A DNA stretch of 64,000 nt, from assembly GCA_021155205.1 (NCBI GenBank), contig JAJNPS010000018.1:62001-126000 (forward strand), given 5' to 3'. Source of the DNA: Rhodobacterales bacterium (lineage in GTDB: Bacteria > Pseudomonadota > Alphaproteobacteria > Rhodobacterales > Rhodobacteraceae). The notes beneath the pieces are model-generated. The model saw only the letters and a program-made list of their open reading frames with translations. It did no database searches and was not told the origin of the DNA. Below are positions 36,730 through 45,856 of this stretch, in pieces (the first letter of the stretch is position 1; each line of letters opens with the position of its first letter). The position numbers were made by a program, and so were the translations under genes.

Positions 36730-37703
36730 CCGCCACCATCAGCTACCGCCCGTCGCGGCTGGCCCGGCTGGGGCGGCTGGTCGCAAACCTTGGCATCGGC
36801 GCCGTACTGACGACGCAAGCCCTCACATCGGTTCTGGCACTTGGCTGGCTTACCCGCCGCATGGGCTGGATCACACGCACCCGGATGGGGGCCGCCGAGG
36901 ATGCGCCCGGCTGGCTTTTGGGTCCGCGCGAAAAGGGACGTATCGTGCGCGCCTTGGGCGGTCTGGCCGCGAATATCCGCGCCGGGGCGGTCACGCTCGC
37001 GGCGCTGCTGAGCTGGACGCTGCCCTTTTCGATCTTCTGGCTGGGCGCCTGGTGGGCAGGCTGGGAAAACTCGTTCAACAAGGGGTATGAGCAGGCCTTG
37101 GTCGGCCCGTCGGTCTTTCTGACCGGCATGGGGCTGGCCGCATTGATCCTGCCCGTCCTGCCCCTGATGCTGGCGCACGTCGCCACCGAGGACCGGCTGT
37201 CCGCCGCCTATGAGATGCGCCGCATCCGGGGCGTGGTGGCGCAGTCCGGCTGGCGACTGGCCTGGCTTTCCGCGGTCACGCTGGTCTTTGCAACGCCCCT
37301 CTTTGCTGTCCATGGCGTGATCATCATGGGTCACGAATTCTTTCCGGGGCTTGAGGACATGACCCCCGAGGCCGCGGCAGAGCTGAAAGGCCGGATCGTG
37401 TTTGGCGCGGCCGCAGTCACATTTGCCGCGCTGATGCTCCTGCGCGGGATGGCCGCGCGCATCTACGCCTTTGCTGCCCCCCGTGCCGCCGCCCTGCGAC
37501 CCGGTCTCTGGGATGGCAGCGTGGCCTCCGATGCCGCCCGTCCGGCGCAGGGCCGGTCCCGGCTGGCGGTCGCGCTTTGGGTGGCGATTGCGGTGGCGTG
37601 CAGCGGAGCCTTTGCCTTTCTCATCCTGTCGACCCAGTTCCTCGACCATGCCTGGTGGCGCTGGATCACGCATCCCTACTTTGGGCTGCCCTGGCCCGGC
37701 TGA
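36726..37703 (+). CDS. Multi-pass membrane protein of unknown function
   Basis: A 325-residue protein with about six hydrophobic segments (near residues 22-42, 85-112, 124-151, 176-200, 219-243 and 280-306). I do not recognise a family. The start overlaps the stop of the Tat-exported phosphatase-like gene by four bases, so both are translated together; it might anchor or supply that enzyme. The DDAH-like gene follows at 63 bases. Confidence 0.65.
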   Translation: MTATISYRPSRLARLGRLVANLGIGAVLTTQALTSVLALGWLTRRMGWITRTRMGAAEDAPGWLLGPREKGRIVRALGGLAANIRAGAVTLAALLSWTLPFSIFWLGAWWAGWENSFNKGYEQALVGPSVFLTGMGLAALILPVLPLMLAHVATEDRLSAAYEMRRIRGVVAQSGWRLAWLSAVTLVFATPLFAVHGVIIMGHEFFPGLEDMTPEAAAELKGRIVFGAAAVTFAALMLLRGMAARIYAFAAPRAAALRPGLWDGSVASDAARPAQGRSRLAVALWVAIAVACSGAFAFLILSTQFLDHAWWRWITHPYFGLPWPG

Positions 37704-37766
37704 AGGGGTTGCACCGCCCGGCGCGGGGTGCGACACCTTTGCCGCATCCCTGCCCGGACCCCGCCG

Positions 37767-38567
37767 ATGACCGACGCCTCTTACCGCTTTACCCATGCGA
37801 TCACGCGCCGACCGGCTGCGTCGATCACCCGCGGACTGCGCGCGGTCGATACCGGCAGCCCGGACCTGGCGGTGATGCAGGCGCATCATGCCGACTACAT
37901 CGCGGCCTTGCGGTCAACCGGAGCGACGGTCGTCGAACTGCCGCCGCTTGACAACTATCCCGACTCCGTCTTTGTCGAGGACACTGCCCTGTGCCTGCCG
38001 CAAGGTGCGGTCATCATGCGCCCCGGCGCACCCAGCCGTCTGGGCGAGGCGGCCGAAATGGCGCCGCACCTGGCCGCGCTTTATGCCGACATCCGCCCCA
38101 TCACCGGCGCTGGAAGCTATATCGAGGGCGGCGACATCCTTGTCACCGAAACCGAGATTCTCGTCGGCAGGTCCGCCCGCACCAATGCCGTCGGCATCGC
38201 CGAGATGACGTCGCTGGTCGCCCCATGGGGCCACAAGGTGCGCGAAGTCATGACGCCGCCCGGTGTCCTCCATTTCAAGACCGATTGCTCATTGCTTGAC
38301 GGCGACACGATCCTGTCAACCGAACGCCTCGCCGCATCCGGCTGTTTTCGGGACTACAGGGTGATCCACACCGCCCCGGGTGAAGAAGCGGCGGCGAATT
38401 CCATCCGGTTCAACGATCTGGTGCTGGTCCCCGCCGGCTTCCCGGCTACCCGCGACCGGATCACCGCCGCAGGCTTTGGCGTGCGCGAGATCGGCAATTC
38501 GGAATGCGCCAAACTCGATGGCGGCATGTCCTGCCTGTCCTTGCGCTTTTCGCCGCCGGCGCGATGA
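37767..38567 (+). CDS. Dimethylargininase-like amidinohydrolase (DDAH family)
   Basis: A 266-residue guanidino-group-modifying enzyme. Substrate motifs are LDNYPDSVFVEDTA near residues 66-79, SYIEGGDIL near 112-120, the catalytic His in VLHFKTDCS near 168, and the nucleophile Cys at about 256 in GGMSCLSLRF. This set matches NG,NG-dimethylarginine dimethylaminohydrolase, which yields citrulline and dimethylamine; a close relative acting on arginine or related compounds is possible. The stop overlaps the next gene by four bases. Confidence 0.88.
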   Translation: MTDASYRFTHAITRRPAASITRGLRAVDTGSPDLAVMQAHHADYIAALRSTGATVVELPPLDNYPDSVFVEDTALCLPQGAVIMRPGAPSRLGEAAEMAPHLAALYADIRPITGAGSYIEGGDILVTETEILVGRSARTNAVGIAEMTSLVAPWGHKVREVMTPPGVLHFKTDCSLLDGDTILSTERLAASGCFRDYRVIHTAPGEEAAANSIRFNDLVLVPAGFPATRDRITAAGFGVREIGNSECAKLDGGMSCLSLRFSPPAR

Positions 38568-39544
38568 CACCGTTCAACATTCTGGCCGTCGTCCAGGGCG
38601 GTCGCCTGCAATACGAGGCGATCCTGCTGTCCGCCTCGCTGCGCCTGACAAATCCTGATTTCAAAGGCACGCTTTTCCTTGCCGAACCCCAGCCCGGCCC
38701 ACGGTGGAAGGATGACCCGCGCGTCACCGACCCCGCGGTCCGCGATCTTCTGACCAGCCTCGGCGCCGTATTCCTGCCGTTCGAGAACACGGCCTTTGGA
38801 GCCTCGTACCCCGAAGGCAACAAGATCGAGGCGCTGGACGCCCTGCCGGACGAGCCGTTTCTGTTTCTCGATACCGACACCCTGATCACCGGCGATCTGG
38901 CATCCATCCCGTTCGATTTCACCAAACCGTCGGCCTCGATGCGGCGCGAAGGCACCTGGCCGGTGATGGAACTTTACGGGCCGACCTATGCCGACATCTG
39001 GTCCTCGCTCTATGCCCGGTTCGGCCTTGACTATGAAGCGACGCTCGACCTCTCCCAGCCCGCCGAGTATTGGCAGCGGCATCTCTACTTCAACGCGGGC
39101 TGGTTCTTTCACCATAGTCCCAAGGCGTTTGGCGCGCGGTTTCTGCACTATGCCGAAAGCATCCGCGACGATCGCCCCGACCCGCTGGTCTGTCAGGAAA
39201 TCTATCCCTGGCTTGACCAGATTGCATTGCCGCTGGTTGTCCACTCTTTCGGCGGAGGGCGACCGGGGCCGGAACTGGCGGGCCTCGATGGCGACGTCAC
39301 TTGCCACTATCGCACCTTCCCGCTGCTTTACGCACGGGAATCTGACAGGTCGGTCGAGGTGCTGGAAACCATCGCGGGCGACAAGAACCACCGCCGGACC
39401 CTGCGTGACTGGGAACCCGTCAAGCTGATGGTCTATCAGAACAAGGGCCGCAAGGCGCGCGCCCTCTTTGATCGCGCCCATCTGCCCTTGCGCGAACAGA
39501 TCATCCGCAACAGGTTGAAGCGCGAAGGTCTGTGGCTGCGCTAG
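38564..39544 (+). CDS. Glycosyltransferase-like (GT-A fold) protein, substrate unknown
   Basis: A 326-residue cytosolic protein. The N terminus NILAVVQGGRLQYEAILLSASL and the central PFLFLDTDTLITGDLASIPF (about residues 95-114, with a DTD metal motif) suggest a nucleotide-sugar-dependent GT-A fold. The later FNAGWFFHHSPKAF segment also fits. No signal peptide or membrane segment is seen. It is translationally coupled to the DDAH-like gene and converges with the LysE exporter gene, overlapping it by four bases. Assignment is by motif only. Confidence 0.6.
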   Translation: MTPFNILAVVQGGRLQYEAILLSASLRLTNPDFKGTLFLAEPQPGPRWKDDPRVTDPAVRDLLTSLGAVFLPFENTAFGASYPEGNKIEALDALPDEPFLFLDTDTLITGDLASIPFDFTKPSASMRREGTWPVMELYGPTYADIWSSLYARFGLDYEATLDLSQPAEYWQRHLYFNAGWFFHHSPKAFGARFLHYAESIRDDRPDPLVCQEIYPWLDQIALPLVVHSFGGGRPGPELAGLDGDVTCHYRTFPLLYARESDRSVEVLETIAGDKNHRRTLRDWEPVKLMVYQNKGRKARALFDRAHLPLREQIIRNRLKREGLWLR

Positions 39545-40134
39545 AGTTGCAGGACGGGGATCAGCGACAGCACCAGCAAAACCGCCATCGTCCAGTTGAA
39601 GACGCGCAACCGCACCGGATCGTCCAGCCCGCGCCGCAGCACCTGGCCGGCCCACGCCCAGACCGACACCGAGGGCAGGTTTACGGCGGCAAACGTTGCC
39701 GCCACGATGCCGATGGTTGCCAGAGACGGCTCCGGCGCATAGGCGGCAATCGCCCCCAGCGCCATCGCCCAGGCCTTGGGATTCACCCACTGGAACGCCG
39801 CCGCCTGCAGAAAGGTGAAGGGCTTTCCCGCAGCGGCTGCCGTCCCCGGTGCCGCGGCATGCGCGATCTTCCACGCCAGCCACAGCATGTAGCCGACCGC
39901 CGTCACTTTCAGGACGATCATCAGTTGCGGGACGGTCTGGAACACCCCCGACAGGCCCAAGCCCACCAGCACCACCATCAGCATGTGCCCGATGGAAATC
40001 CCAAGCATATGCGGGATGGTCCGCCCTACGCCAAAGTTCACGCCCGACGCCAGCAGCATCATGTTGTTCGGTCCCGGCGTGACCGAAGTGACAAAGGCAA
40101 AGCCCAGAAGGGCAAGATACAGCTCTCGCGTCAT
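39541..40134 (-). CDS. LysE/RhtB-family amino-acid exporter
   Basis: A 197-residue membrane protein with about six hydrophobic segments and the family signature SVTPGPNNMMLLASGVNFG near residues 16-34, plus KPFTFLQAAAFQWVNPKAWAMA near 104-125. The family exports basic or neutral amino acids. ATG 40134 begins the signature region; longer in-frame starts lack support. It converges with the GT-like gene and diverges from metY. Confidence 0.9.
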   Translation of the reverse strand: MTRELYLALLGFAFVTSVTPGPNNMMLLASGVNFGVGRTIPHMLGISIGHMLMVVLVGLGLSGVFQTVPQLMIVLKVTAVGYMLWLAWKIAHAAAPGTAAAAGKPFTFLQAAAFQWVNPKAWAMALGAIAAYAPEPSLATIGIVAATFAAVNLPSVSVWAWAGQVLRRGLDDPVRLRVFNWTMAVLLVLSLIPVLQL

Positions 40135-40387
40135 GGGGCCATAAACAGGCAAAAGCCGAAAAATGGAACGGAAACATTGTGCGGGTGACATTGACATCCG
40201 GGTCAGTGTCGGCATGCCCGGTTCGGGTCGGTCATCCCGTTTTCGTTGCCCCGGCGGTGCTTTTCTTCCATGTCGGACCGCGATCCGAACATTCCGTCCC
40301 GATTCTTGTCGCCGGCGCCTCGCCCCCTTCACACCGCGAACGGCTTCCCCTACCGTGCCGCCCAATCAAACACGGGAGGACCTCCAG
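40135..40387. other. Divergent upstream region between LysE and metY genes
   Basis: A 253-base gap. metY has a good ribosome site (GGGAGGA). I found no SAM-II riboswitch signature, which is often present before metY or metA in alphaproteobacteria, and no clear operator. Confidence 0.4.
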
Positions 40388-41668
40388 ATGACACAGGGCT
40401 TTGATACCCAGCAAATCCACGCAGGCACCGCGCCGGACGCAGCCACTGGCGCGCGTCAGGTGCCGATCTACCAGACCACGGCCTATGTGTTCCGCGATGC
40501 CGACCACGCGGCGAAACTCTTCAACCTTCAGGAAGTTGGCTACATCTATTCCCGTCTGACCAACCCCACGGTCATGGCATTGGCCAACCGGATCGCGGCG
40601 CTGGAGGGTGGTGCGGGTGCCGTCTGCTGTTCATCCGGCCATGCGGCACAGATCATGGCCCTTTTCCCGCTGATGAACCCCGGCTGCAACGTCGTCGCCG
40701 CAACCAAGTTGTATGGCGGCACGATCCAGCAGTTTTCCAACACCATCCGCAAATTCGGCTGGTCGGCCAAATTCGTCGATTTCGATGACCTGAAGGCGGT
40801 CGAGGCCGCGGTCGATGAAAACACCCGCGCGATCTTCTGCGAGTCGATCGCAAACCCCGGCGGCTACATCACCGACCTCGATGCCATCGCCAAGATCGCC
40901 GACAAAGTGGGCCTGCCGCTGATTGTCGACAACACCTCGGCCAGCCCCTATCTCTGCCGCCCGATCGAGCATGGGGCCACGCTGGTCGTCCATTCCACCA
41001 CGAAATACCTGACCGGCAACGGCACCGTCACCGGCGGGGCCATCGTGGACTCAGGCAAGTTCGACTGGTCGAAAAGCGGCAAGTTCCCCAGCCTCGCGGC
41101 CCCGGAACCCGCCTATCACGGCCTGAACTTCCACGCCGCATTGGGGGCCATGGCGTTCACCTTCCACTCCATCGCCGTTGGCCTGCGCGATCTGGGCATG
41201 ACGATGAACCCGCAAGGCGCGCACTACACCCTGATGGGGATCGAGACGCTGTCCCTGCGGATGCAGCGCCATGTCGAGAACGCCGAAAAGGTGGCGAAGT
41301 GGCTTGAGGCGGACCCCCGTGTCGATGCCGTCACCTATGCGGGGCTGAAATCATCGCCCTATTATCACCGCGTGGCAAAAATCTGCCCGAAGGGGGCCGG
41401 GGCGCTCTTCACCTTTGCCGTCAAGGGCGGGTACGAGGCCTGTGTCAAGCTGGTCGACAACCTGAAGCTGTTCAGCCATGTGGCGAACCTGGGCGATACG
41501 AGGTCGCTGGTGATCCATTCCGCGTCGACCACGCACCGCCAGCTGACCGAGGCACAGCAGATCGCCGCCGGGGCAGGACCGAACGTCGTCCGTCTGTCCA
41601 TCGGGATCGAGGACGTGGCCGACATCATCGCCGACCTGGATCAGGCGCTGGCCGCCGCGACCGCCTGA
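40388..41668 (+). CDS. metY: O-acetylhomoserine sulfhydrylase (aminocarboxypropyltransferase)
   Basis: A 426-residue PLP enzyme of the Cys/Met metabolism family that makes homocysteine from O-acetylhomoserine and sulfide. Motifs include YSRLTNPTVMALANRIAALEGG near residues 55-76, CCSSGHAAQ near 80-88, DNTSASPYLCRP near 181-192, and the PLP-binding Lys at about 205 in VHSTTKYLTGNG. Length is normal. A well-placed ribosome site (GGGAGGA) precedes ATG 40388. Monocistronic by appearance. Confidence 0.95.
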   Translation: MTQGFDTQQIHAGTAPDAATGARQVPIYQTTAYVFRDADHAAKLFNLQEVGYIYSRLTNPTVMALANRIAALEGGAGAVCCSSGHAAQIMALFPLMNPGCNVVAATKLYGGTIQQFSNTIRKFGWSAKFVDFDDLKAVEAAVDENTRAIFCESIANPGGYITDLDAIAKIADKVGLPLIVDNTSASPYLCRPIEHGATLVVHSTTKYLTGNGTVTGGAIVDSGKFDWSKSGKFPSLAAPEPAYHGLNFHAALGAMAFTFHSIAVGLRDLGMTMNPQGAHYTLMGIETLSLRMQRHVENAEKVAKWLEADPRVDAVTYAGLKSSPYYHRVAKICPKGAGALFTFAVKGGYEACVKLVDNLKLFSHVANLGDTRSLVIHSASTTHRQLTEAQQIAAGAGPNVVRLSIGIEDVADIIADLDQALAAATA

Positions 41669-41714
41669 AGAAAGTGCGGGCCTGCAGGGTGTGATCCCGC
41701 AGGCCCGCCATCCC

Positions 41715-42419
41715 TTACTGCGCCAGAGCCCAGGTCATGCTGACCATCACCGTCATCGCGACCTCGCCGCCCGCGACCGGCACGGCACCCTGGGCGGGCG
41801 ACGCCTCGGCCCGGAACATCGGCGACGGATCGGTATAGCCGCTCTGCTCGGAGACCGACGTGACAGCACCCAGCTTGACACCCGCCGCCTCGGCCAGAAG
41901 CCCGGCCTTGCGAACGGCATCCGCGACGGCCAGCTTGCGCGCCTCGTCATTCACCGGCTGCGGATCGGCAATGCCGAATGTCAGCCCGTTCAGCGTATTG
42001 GCCCCGTCCTTGATCGCGGCATCCAGCACCCCGCCCAGACCGTCCAGCGCACGCACCCGCACGTTGACCATGTTCATCGCCGTATAGCCGTTGATCGTGC
42101 CGGTGCTGCCGCTGGCGTCATAAGACCAGTTGGGGTTCAGCATCAGCCCCGTGGTCTGGATGTCCTTGGCCTCGATCCCAGCGGCGGTCAGGTTGGCCAT
42201 GACCTTGGCCAATTCTTCGGAGTTTTTGGCCATCGCGGCTGCCGCCGTATCGCCAAACGTCGTTACCCCCAGCGAGATCGTCGCCATGTCCGGGCTGGTG
42301 GCAACGCGGCCCTCGCCGCTGACGCTGATAGTGGCCGGAGCTTGGGCCTGCGCCAGCGCAGCGGTTGCCGCCGCGACCGCGAATGTCGTGACCAGAACGA
42401 AAGATTTCAGAATGCGCAT
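41715..42419 (-). CDS. SIMPL (DUF541) periplasmic protein
   Basis: A 234-residue secreted protein with a clear signal peptide (residues 1-23, cleavage after ALA). A SIMPL domain follows, with ISVSGEGRVATSPDMATISLGV near 31-52 and GYTAMNMVNVRV near 111-122. The family includes the oxidative-stress-linked YggE; its biochemical role is not settled. RBS AGGAGG precedes ATG 42419. It is divergent from the large envelope-protein gene, 161 bases apart. Confidence 0.88.
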   Translation of the reverse strand: MRILKSFVLVTTFAVAAATAALAQAQAPATISVSGEGRVATSPDMATISLGVTTFGDTAAAAMAKNSEELAKVMANLTAAGIEAKDIQTTGLMLNPNWSYDASGSTGTINGYTAMNMVNVRVRALDGLGGVLDAAIKDGANTLNGLTFGIADPQPVNDEARKLAVADAVRKAGLLAEAAGVKLGAVTSVSEQSGYTDPSPMFRAEASPAQGAVPVAGGEVAMTVMVSMTWALAQ

Positions 42420-42580
42420 GGGATCCTCCTTGGAACAATCGCGACCATTCGTCTGTTGGACGCGCACCACAAGGCATTCCTTGGCCGTTTATCTTTCATT
42501 CGGCAAAAAGCTGCTGTAGTAGATCGACTTCGGGCGGGACCGCGTTTCCGCCGCTCCCAAGGCTGTGCTAGACCCGGACA

Positions 42581-45544
42581 ATGAAACCGACATTTGCCCT
42601 GAACCTGTCGAACGAACGCGTCGCCCTATTGCATCGGACTGGCCGAGGCTGGTTGCAAGTCGGCGACGTGGCCTTTGACACCCCCGACTTGTCCGAAGCC
42701 CTCGACTACTTGCGCAAGACCGCCCTAGGGCTGTCGCCGCGCGGAGTGTCGACAAAGCTGGTGATCCCCAACTCGGAAATCCTGTATTGCGATGTCGAGG
42801 CACCGGGTCCCGATGACGAAACCCGCCGCAAGCAGATACGCGCAGGCCTTGCCGGTCGCACCCCCTATGCGCCCGAGGATCTTGTGTTCGACTGGCGCGG
42901 CAAGGGCACCATGGTCAAGGTCGCCGTCGTCGCCCGCCAGACCCTGACCGAGGCCGAGGCTTTTGCCGTCGAACACCGCTTTGGCCCGGTCTCGTTCGTG
43001 GCCCTGCCGGACCCGTCGCAATTCAAGGGCGAGCCGTTCTTTGGCCAGACCGAGGCCGCAAAGACGATCCTGGCCAAGGGCGAGGCGGTCGAACCCGACC
43101 GCGACGCAATGACCATCGTGACCCGCGATCTGCCATTGGCCGACGTCCCGACCGAGCCTGAAGAACGCCCCGCAAAGCGGTCTGAGCGCCATGAAAGACA
43201 CAGCGGCGATCCGATCGCGGGGGCTGTCGAAAAGCTCCGCGCGGCCGCCCAGGCAGATGCATCTGCGGCGACCAGGACCGAGCCGGCCAAGAACGAGGCC
43301 GGTCCCGCACCGGCACCTGACGCGGCGTCGGCCAATGAGCCCACACCCGCCACATCAAGCGAAGCCGCCGCCGAAATCGCGCCATCCGTCGCGGTCGAGG
43401 CAGCCGCGCCCCCGGCGGCGCGCCCGATCGAGGACAAGCCTGTCCCTGTTGCGACATCCATGATCGACGAGGCCCCGTTTGCCGAAGTCATCGACACCCA
43501 ACCGGCAGGACTGTCCGGTCCGGACGATCCCTTCGACGATCTGCCCCCGGCACCGTCACCTGCCGCGCAGATGGCCTTTGCCAGCCGTCGCAGTTCCGAG
43601 GAGGGGTTGCGCAATTCCCCTTCCGGCAGTCGTGCGGCGCAAGACAGGGGCTTTGGTGATCTACCCGGGGCGGCGCGCAGCGATCCGCTGGATAAACGCA
43701 GCATTCCGCCGATTCGATCCGATGCCCAGGTCACGGCACCCTCAATCCCGGGATCCAAAAAGCGCAAGGCAGGACCGTCATCTCCGCCGCCCGCTGTCGC
43801 CGCCGCCGCCGCGGCACTGGCCTCCAGCACCGCCACAATGGGAAAATCGACCAAGCCATTGACCCGCCCAGGTGGAACTTTTGGCGCCAAGCCATTGCCC
43901 CAGCGGGGAAAACCGCGATATCTGGGTCTGATCCTGACAGGGGTGCTGCTCGTGGTGCTGGCCCTGATCGCGGCCTGGTCATCCTATTCCCTGGTCCAGA
44001 ACCAGACAGCGACACCGAACGACGCGACGGCGCTTGCCACCAACGCAATTGACCCCTCACCCGCGACTGCCCCCCCGTCGGTTACGGGCGAAAGTGTTTT
44101 GAATCAGAAAGATATACTGAATTCTTCTGATGTTGGATCAACTGTGGCGAATGCTGGCGGGGCCTCGGAAGCAGCGCTTGATGCCACCGCTGCCTTGCCT
44201 GCCGACGGTGTTGTGACCGCCGAGGACGAGGCCGCGGCAGATGGCGAGGCTGTTTCGGGGGCCGCGACCGTTGCGCCGGAACCCCGGCCAGACGCGGCTC
44301 CTGCGCCCGACGCCGGGCTGACGGTCGCCGGGTCAGAGGCGGCAGCCGATCCCGCTGCGGCGACATCGACCGATACCGCCATTGCCCTGGCGGCAGAGGC
44401 GACCCCAGCGCCGAATCTTGGCCTGGCAAGTGCCGCCTCCGGTCCGGAACCCCGCGCGGGCGACCTGCCGCCGGATGAGGTATTTCTGGCCACCGCCGAC
44501 ACGCCGCCGGCTGTTCTGGACGCGCTGCGCCTGCCCGACCCGGTCTTTCCGGCGGACGTGCTGCCCGCCGCCGCCCCGCCGCCGCCGCCCTTTGGCACCG
44601 TCTATCAGTTCGATGCTGCAGGTTTGATCGTGCCGACGCCCCAGGGCATCCTGGCGCCCGAGGGCTACATGCTGTTTGCGGGTGCGCCGCCGGTGACGCC
44701 GCCCGTGCGCAGCCCGGCCGTCACGGCCGCCGCCAATGCCGTTGCAGCGCTGCCGGCAGAAGAACCCGCGCCCGATGCGGATGCCTTGGCCGCCGCGGCC
44801 ACCGCAGCCGCGTCGCTGGCAGCGCCTGTCGCAACCCCGCCGACAGCACCCGCCGACCCGGCCCTGGCAGGTTTTCGCCCGCGCCCGCGCCCCGACAACC
44901 TTTCCGTTCCCGCTGCCGCAAAAAGCGCCGATGACGCAAGCCTGTCGCCTGCCACTGGCACAGAGGTGGCAACCCTGCGCCCCAGGACGCGACCGGCGAC
45001 GCTGGCGGTCGCGGGGTCTGCTGCGCGCAACGAGACAGCGGCCGCGTCATTGACGGCCCAGGCCAATGCCGCGGTCGAGGCAGCCGTGGCAAGCGCCGCC
45101 GATACGGGCAACCTCATGACGCTGGCCGTGTCGCGCCGTCCCGCCGCCCGGCCGCAGGACATGTCTCGCGCGGTGAATGCCGCCGTGGCCGCCGCCATCC
45201 GGGCGCCTGAGTCCGAACCCGAGGTTGCCCCCAGCAACGATGCCCTGCCCGAAGGCGACAACGAACCCGAACTGGCCAGGGTTGCGCCGAAAATTCCGAC
45301 CAGGGCGACGGTGGCCAAGCAGGCGACCTTTGCGAACGCGATCAACCTTTCCAAGATCAACCTGATCGGCGTCTACGGCACGCCGTCCAAGCGCTATGCG
45401 CTGATCCGCCTGGCCAGCGGGCGCTACAAAAAGGTGGCGGTCGGCGACAGCGTCGATGGTGGCCGGGTCGAGGCCATTACCGCGACCGAGGTGCGGTATC
45501 AGAAAAGCGGGCGGCTGGTCTCGCTGAAGATGCCGCGGGCCTGA
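42581..45544 (+). CDS. Large single-pass membrane protein with GspL/PilM-like N terminus and GspC/PilP-like C terminus
   Basis: A 987-residue protein. Residues 1-165 (FALNLSNERVALLHRTGRGW onward) look like the actin-like cytoplasmic domain of GspL or PilM. A low-complexity Ala/Pro/Glu linker follows to about 445, then one membrane helix near 447-468 (LILTGVLLVVLALIAAW). A second, 400-residue Ala/Pro-rich linker contains repeated RPRPRP-type units. The last 60 residues (INLIGVYGTPSKRYALIRLA, then KKVAVGDSVDGGRVEAIT) match the GspC/PilP HR-like domain. I see no other secretion genes nearby. It may link cytoplasm, inner membrane and periplasm, but function is unknown. Confidence 0.6.
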   Translation: MKPTFALNLSNERVALLHRTGRGWLQVGDVAFDTPDLSEALDYLRKTALGLSPRGVSTKLVIPNSEILYCDVEAPGPDDETRRKQIRAGLAGRTPYAPEDLVFDWRGKGTMVKVAVVARQTLTEAEAFAVEHRFGPVSFVALPDPSQFKGEPFFGQTEAAKTILAKGEAVEPDRDAMTIVTRDLPLADVPTEPEERPAKRSERHERHSGDPIAGAVEKLRAAAQADASAATRTEPAKNEAGPAPAPDAASANEPTPATSSEAAAEIAPSVAVEAAAPPAARPIEDKPVPVATSMIDEAPFAEVIDTQPAGLSGPDDPFDDLPPAPSPAAQMAFASRRSSEEGLRNSPSGSRAAQDRGFGDLPGAARSDPLDKRSIPPIRSDAQVTAPSIPGSKKRKAGPSSPPPAVAAAAAALASSTATMGKSTKPLTRPGGTFGAKPLPQRGKPRYLGLILTGVLLVVLALIAAWSSYSLVQNQTATPNDATALATNAIDPSPATAPPSVTGESVLNQKDILNSSDVGSTVANAGGASEAALDATAALPADGVVTAEDEAAADGEAVSGAATVAPEPRPDAAPAPDAGLTVAGSEAAADPAAATSTDTAIALAAEATPAPNLGLASAASGPEPRAGDLPPDEVFLATADTPPAVLDALRLPDPVFPADVLPAAAPPPPPFGTVYQFDAAGLIVPTPQGILAPEGYMLFAGAPPVTPPVRSPAVTAAANAVAALPAEEPAPDADALAAAATAAASLAAPVATPPTAPADPALAGFRPRPRPDNLSVPAAAKSADDASLSPATGTEVATLRPRTRPATLAVAGSAARNETAAASLTAQANAAVEAAVASAADTGNLMTLAVSRRPAARPQDMSRAVNAAVAAAIRAPESEPEVAPSNDALPEGDNEPELARVAPKIPTRATVAKQATFANAINLSKINLIGVYGTPSKRYALIRLASGRYKKVAVGDSVDGGRVEAITATEVRYQKSGRLVSLKMPRA

Positions 45545-45856
45545 CGACCCCGCGCGCCGATCCGCGCCATTGCACAAAACTGATGCATGCGACGTTGGTG
45601 TCCTGCATGATTGCAGATGCGTGATATGGGGCGCGCCCACGCGATCTTGATGCCGGGCGGGAAACCCGCCACCATGTGCAGGCGGTCTGGTTGAGGCCGC
45701 GCCGCATCCGCTTGCCATCGTGTAATTGTGCCCATGCCCGACGCCATACTTGGCCGGTTGACGCCCCTCGGCAAACCGTACGGGCATGCTCCCTTGACCT
45801 GTTGAGCGGCCGTTTGCCGACCCCCGCCCGATCCGCCCGCCAGCAACGGAGAGCCG
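45545..45856. other. Intergenic region between the envelope-protein and Kef-type genes
   Basis: A 312-base gap with GC content like its surroundings. I see no coding frame with a ribosome site, no tRNA and no clear promoter. It should carry the promoter for the antiporter gene. Confidence 0.4.

Noticed and set aside
40135..40387. A SAM riboswitch upstream of metY
   Set aside because: I looked for the SAM-II pattern and its pseudoknot elements and did not find them.
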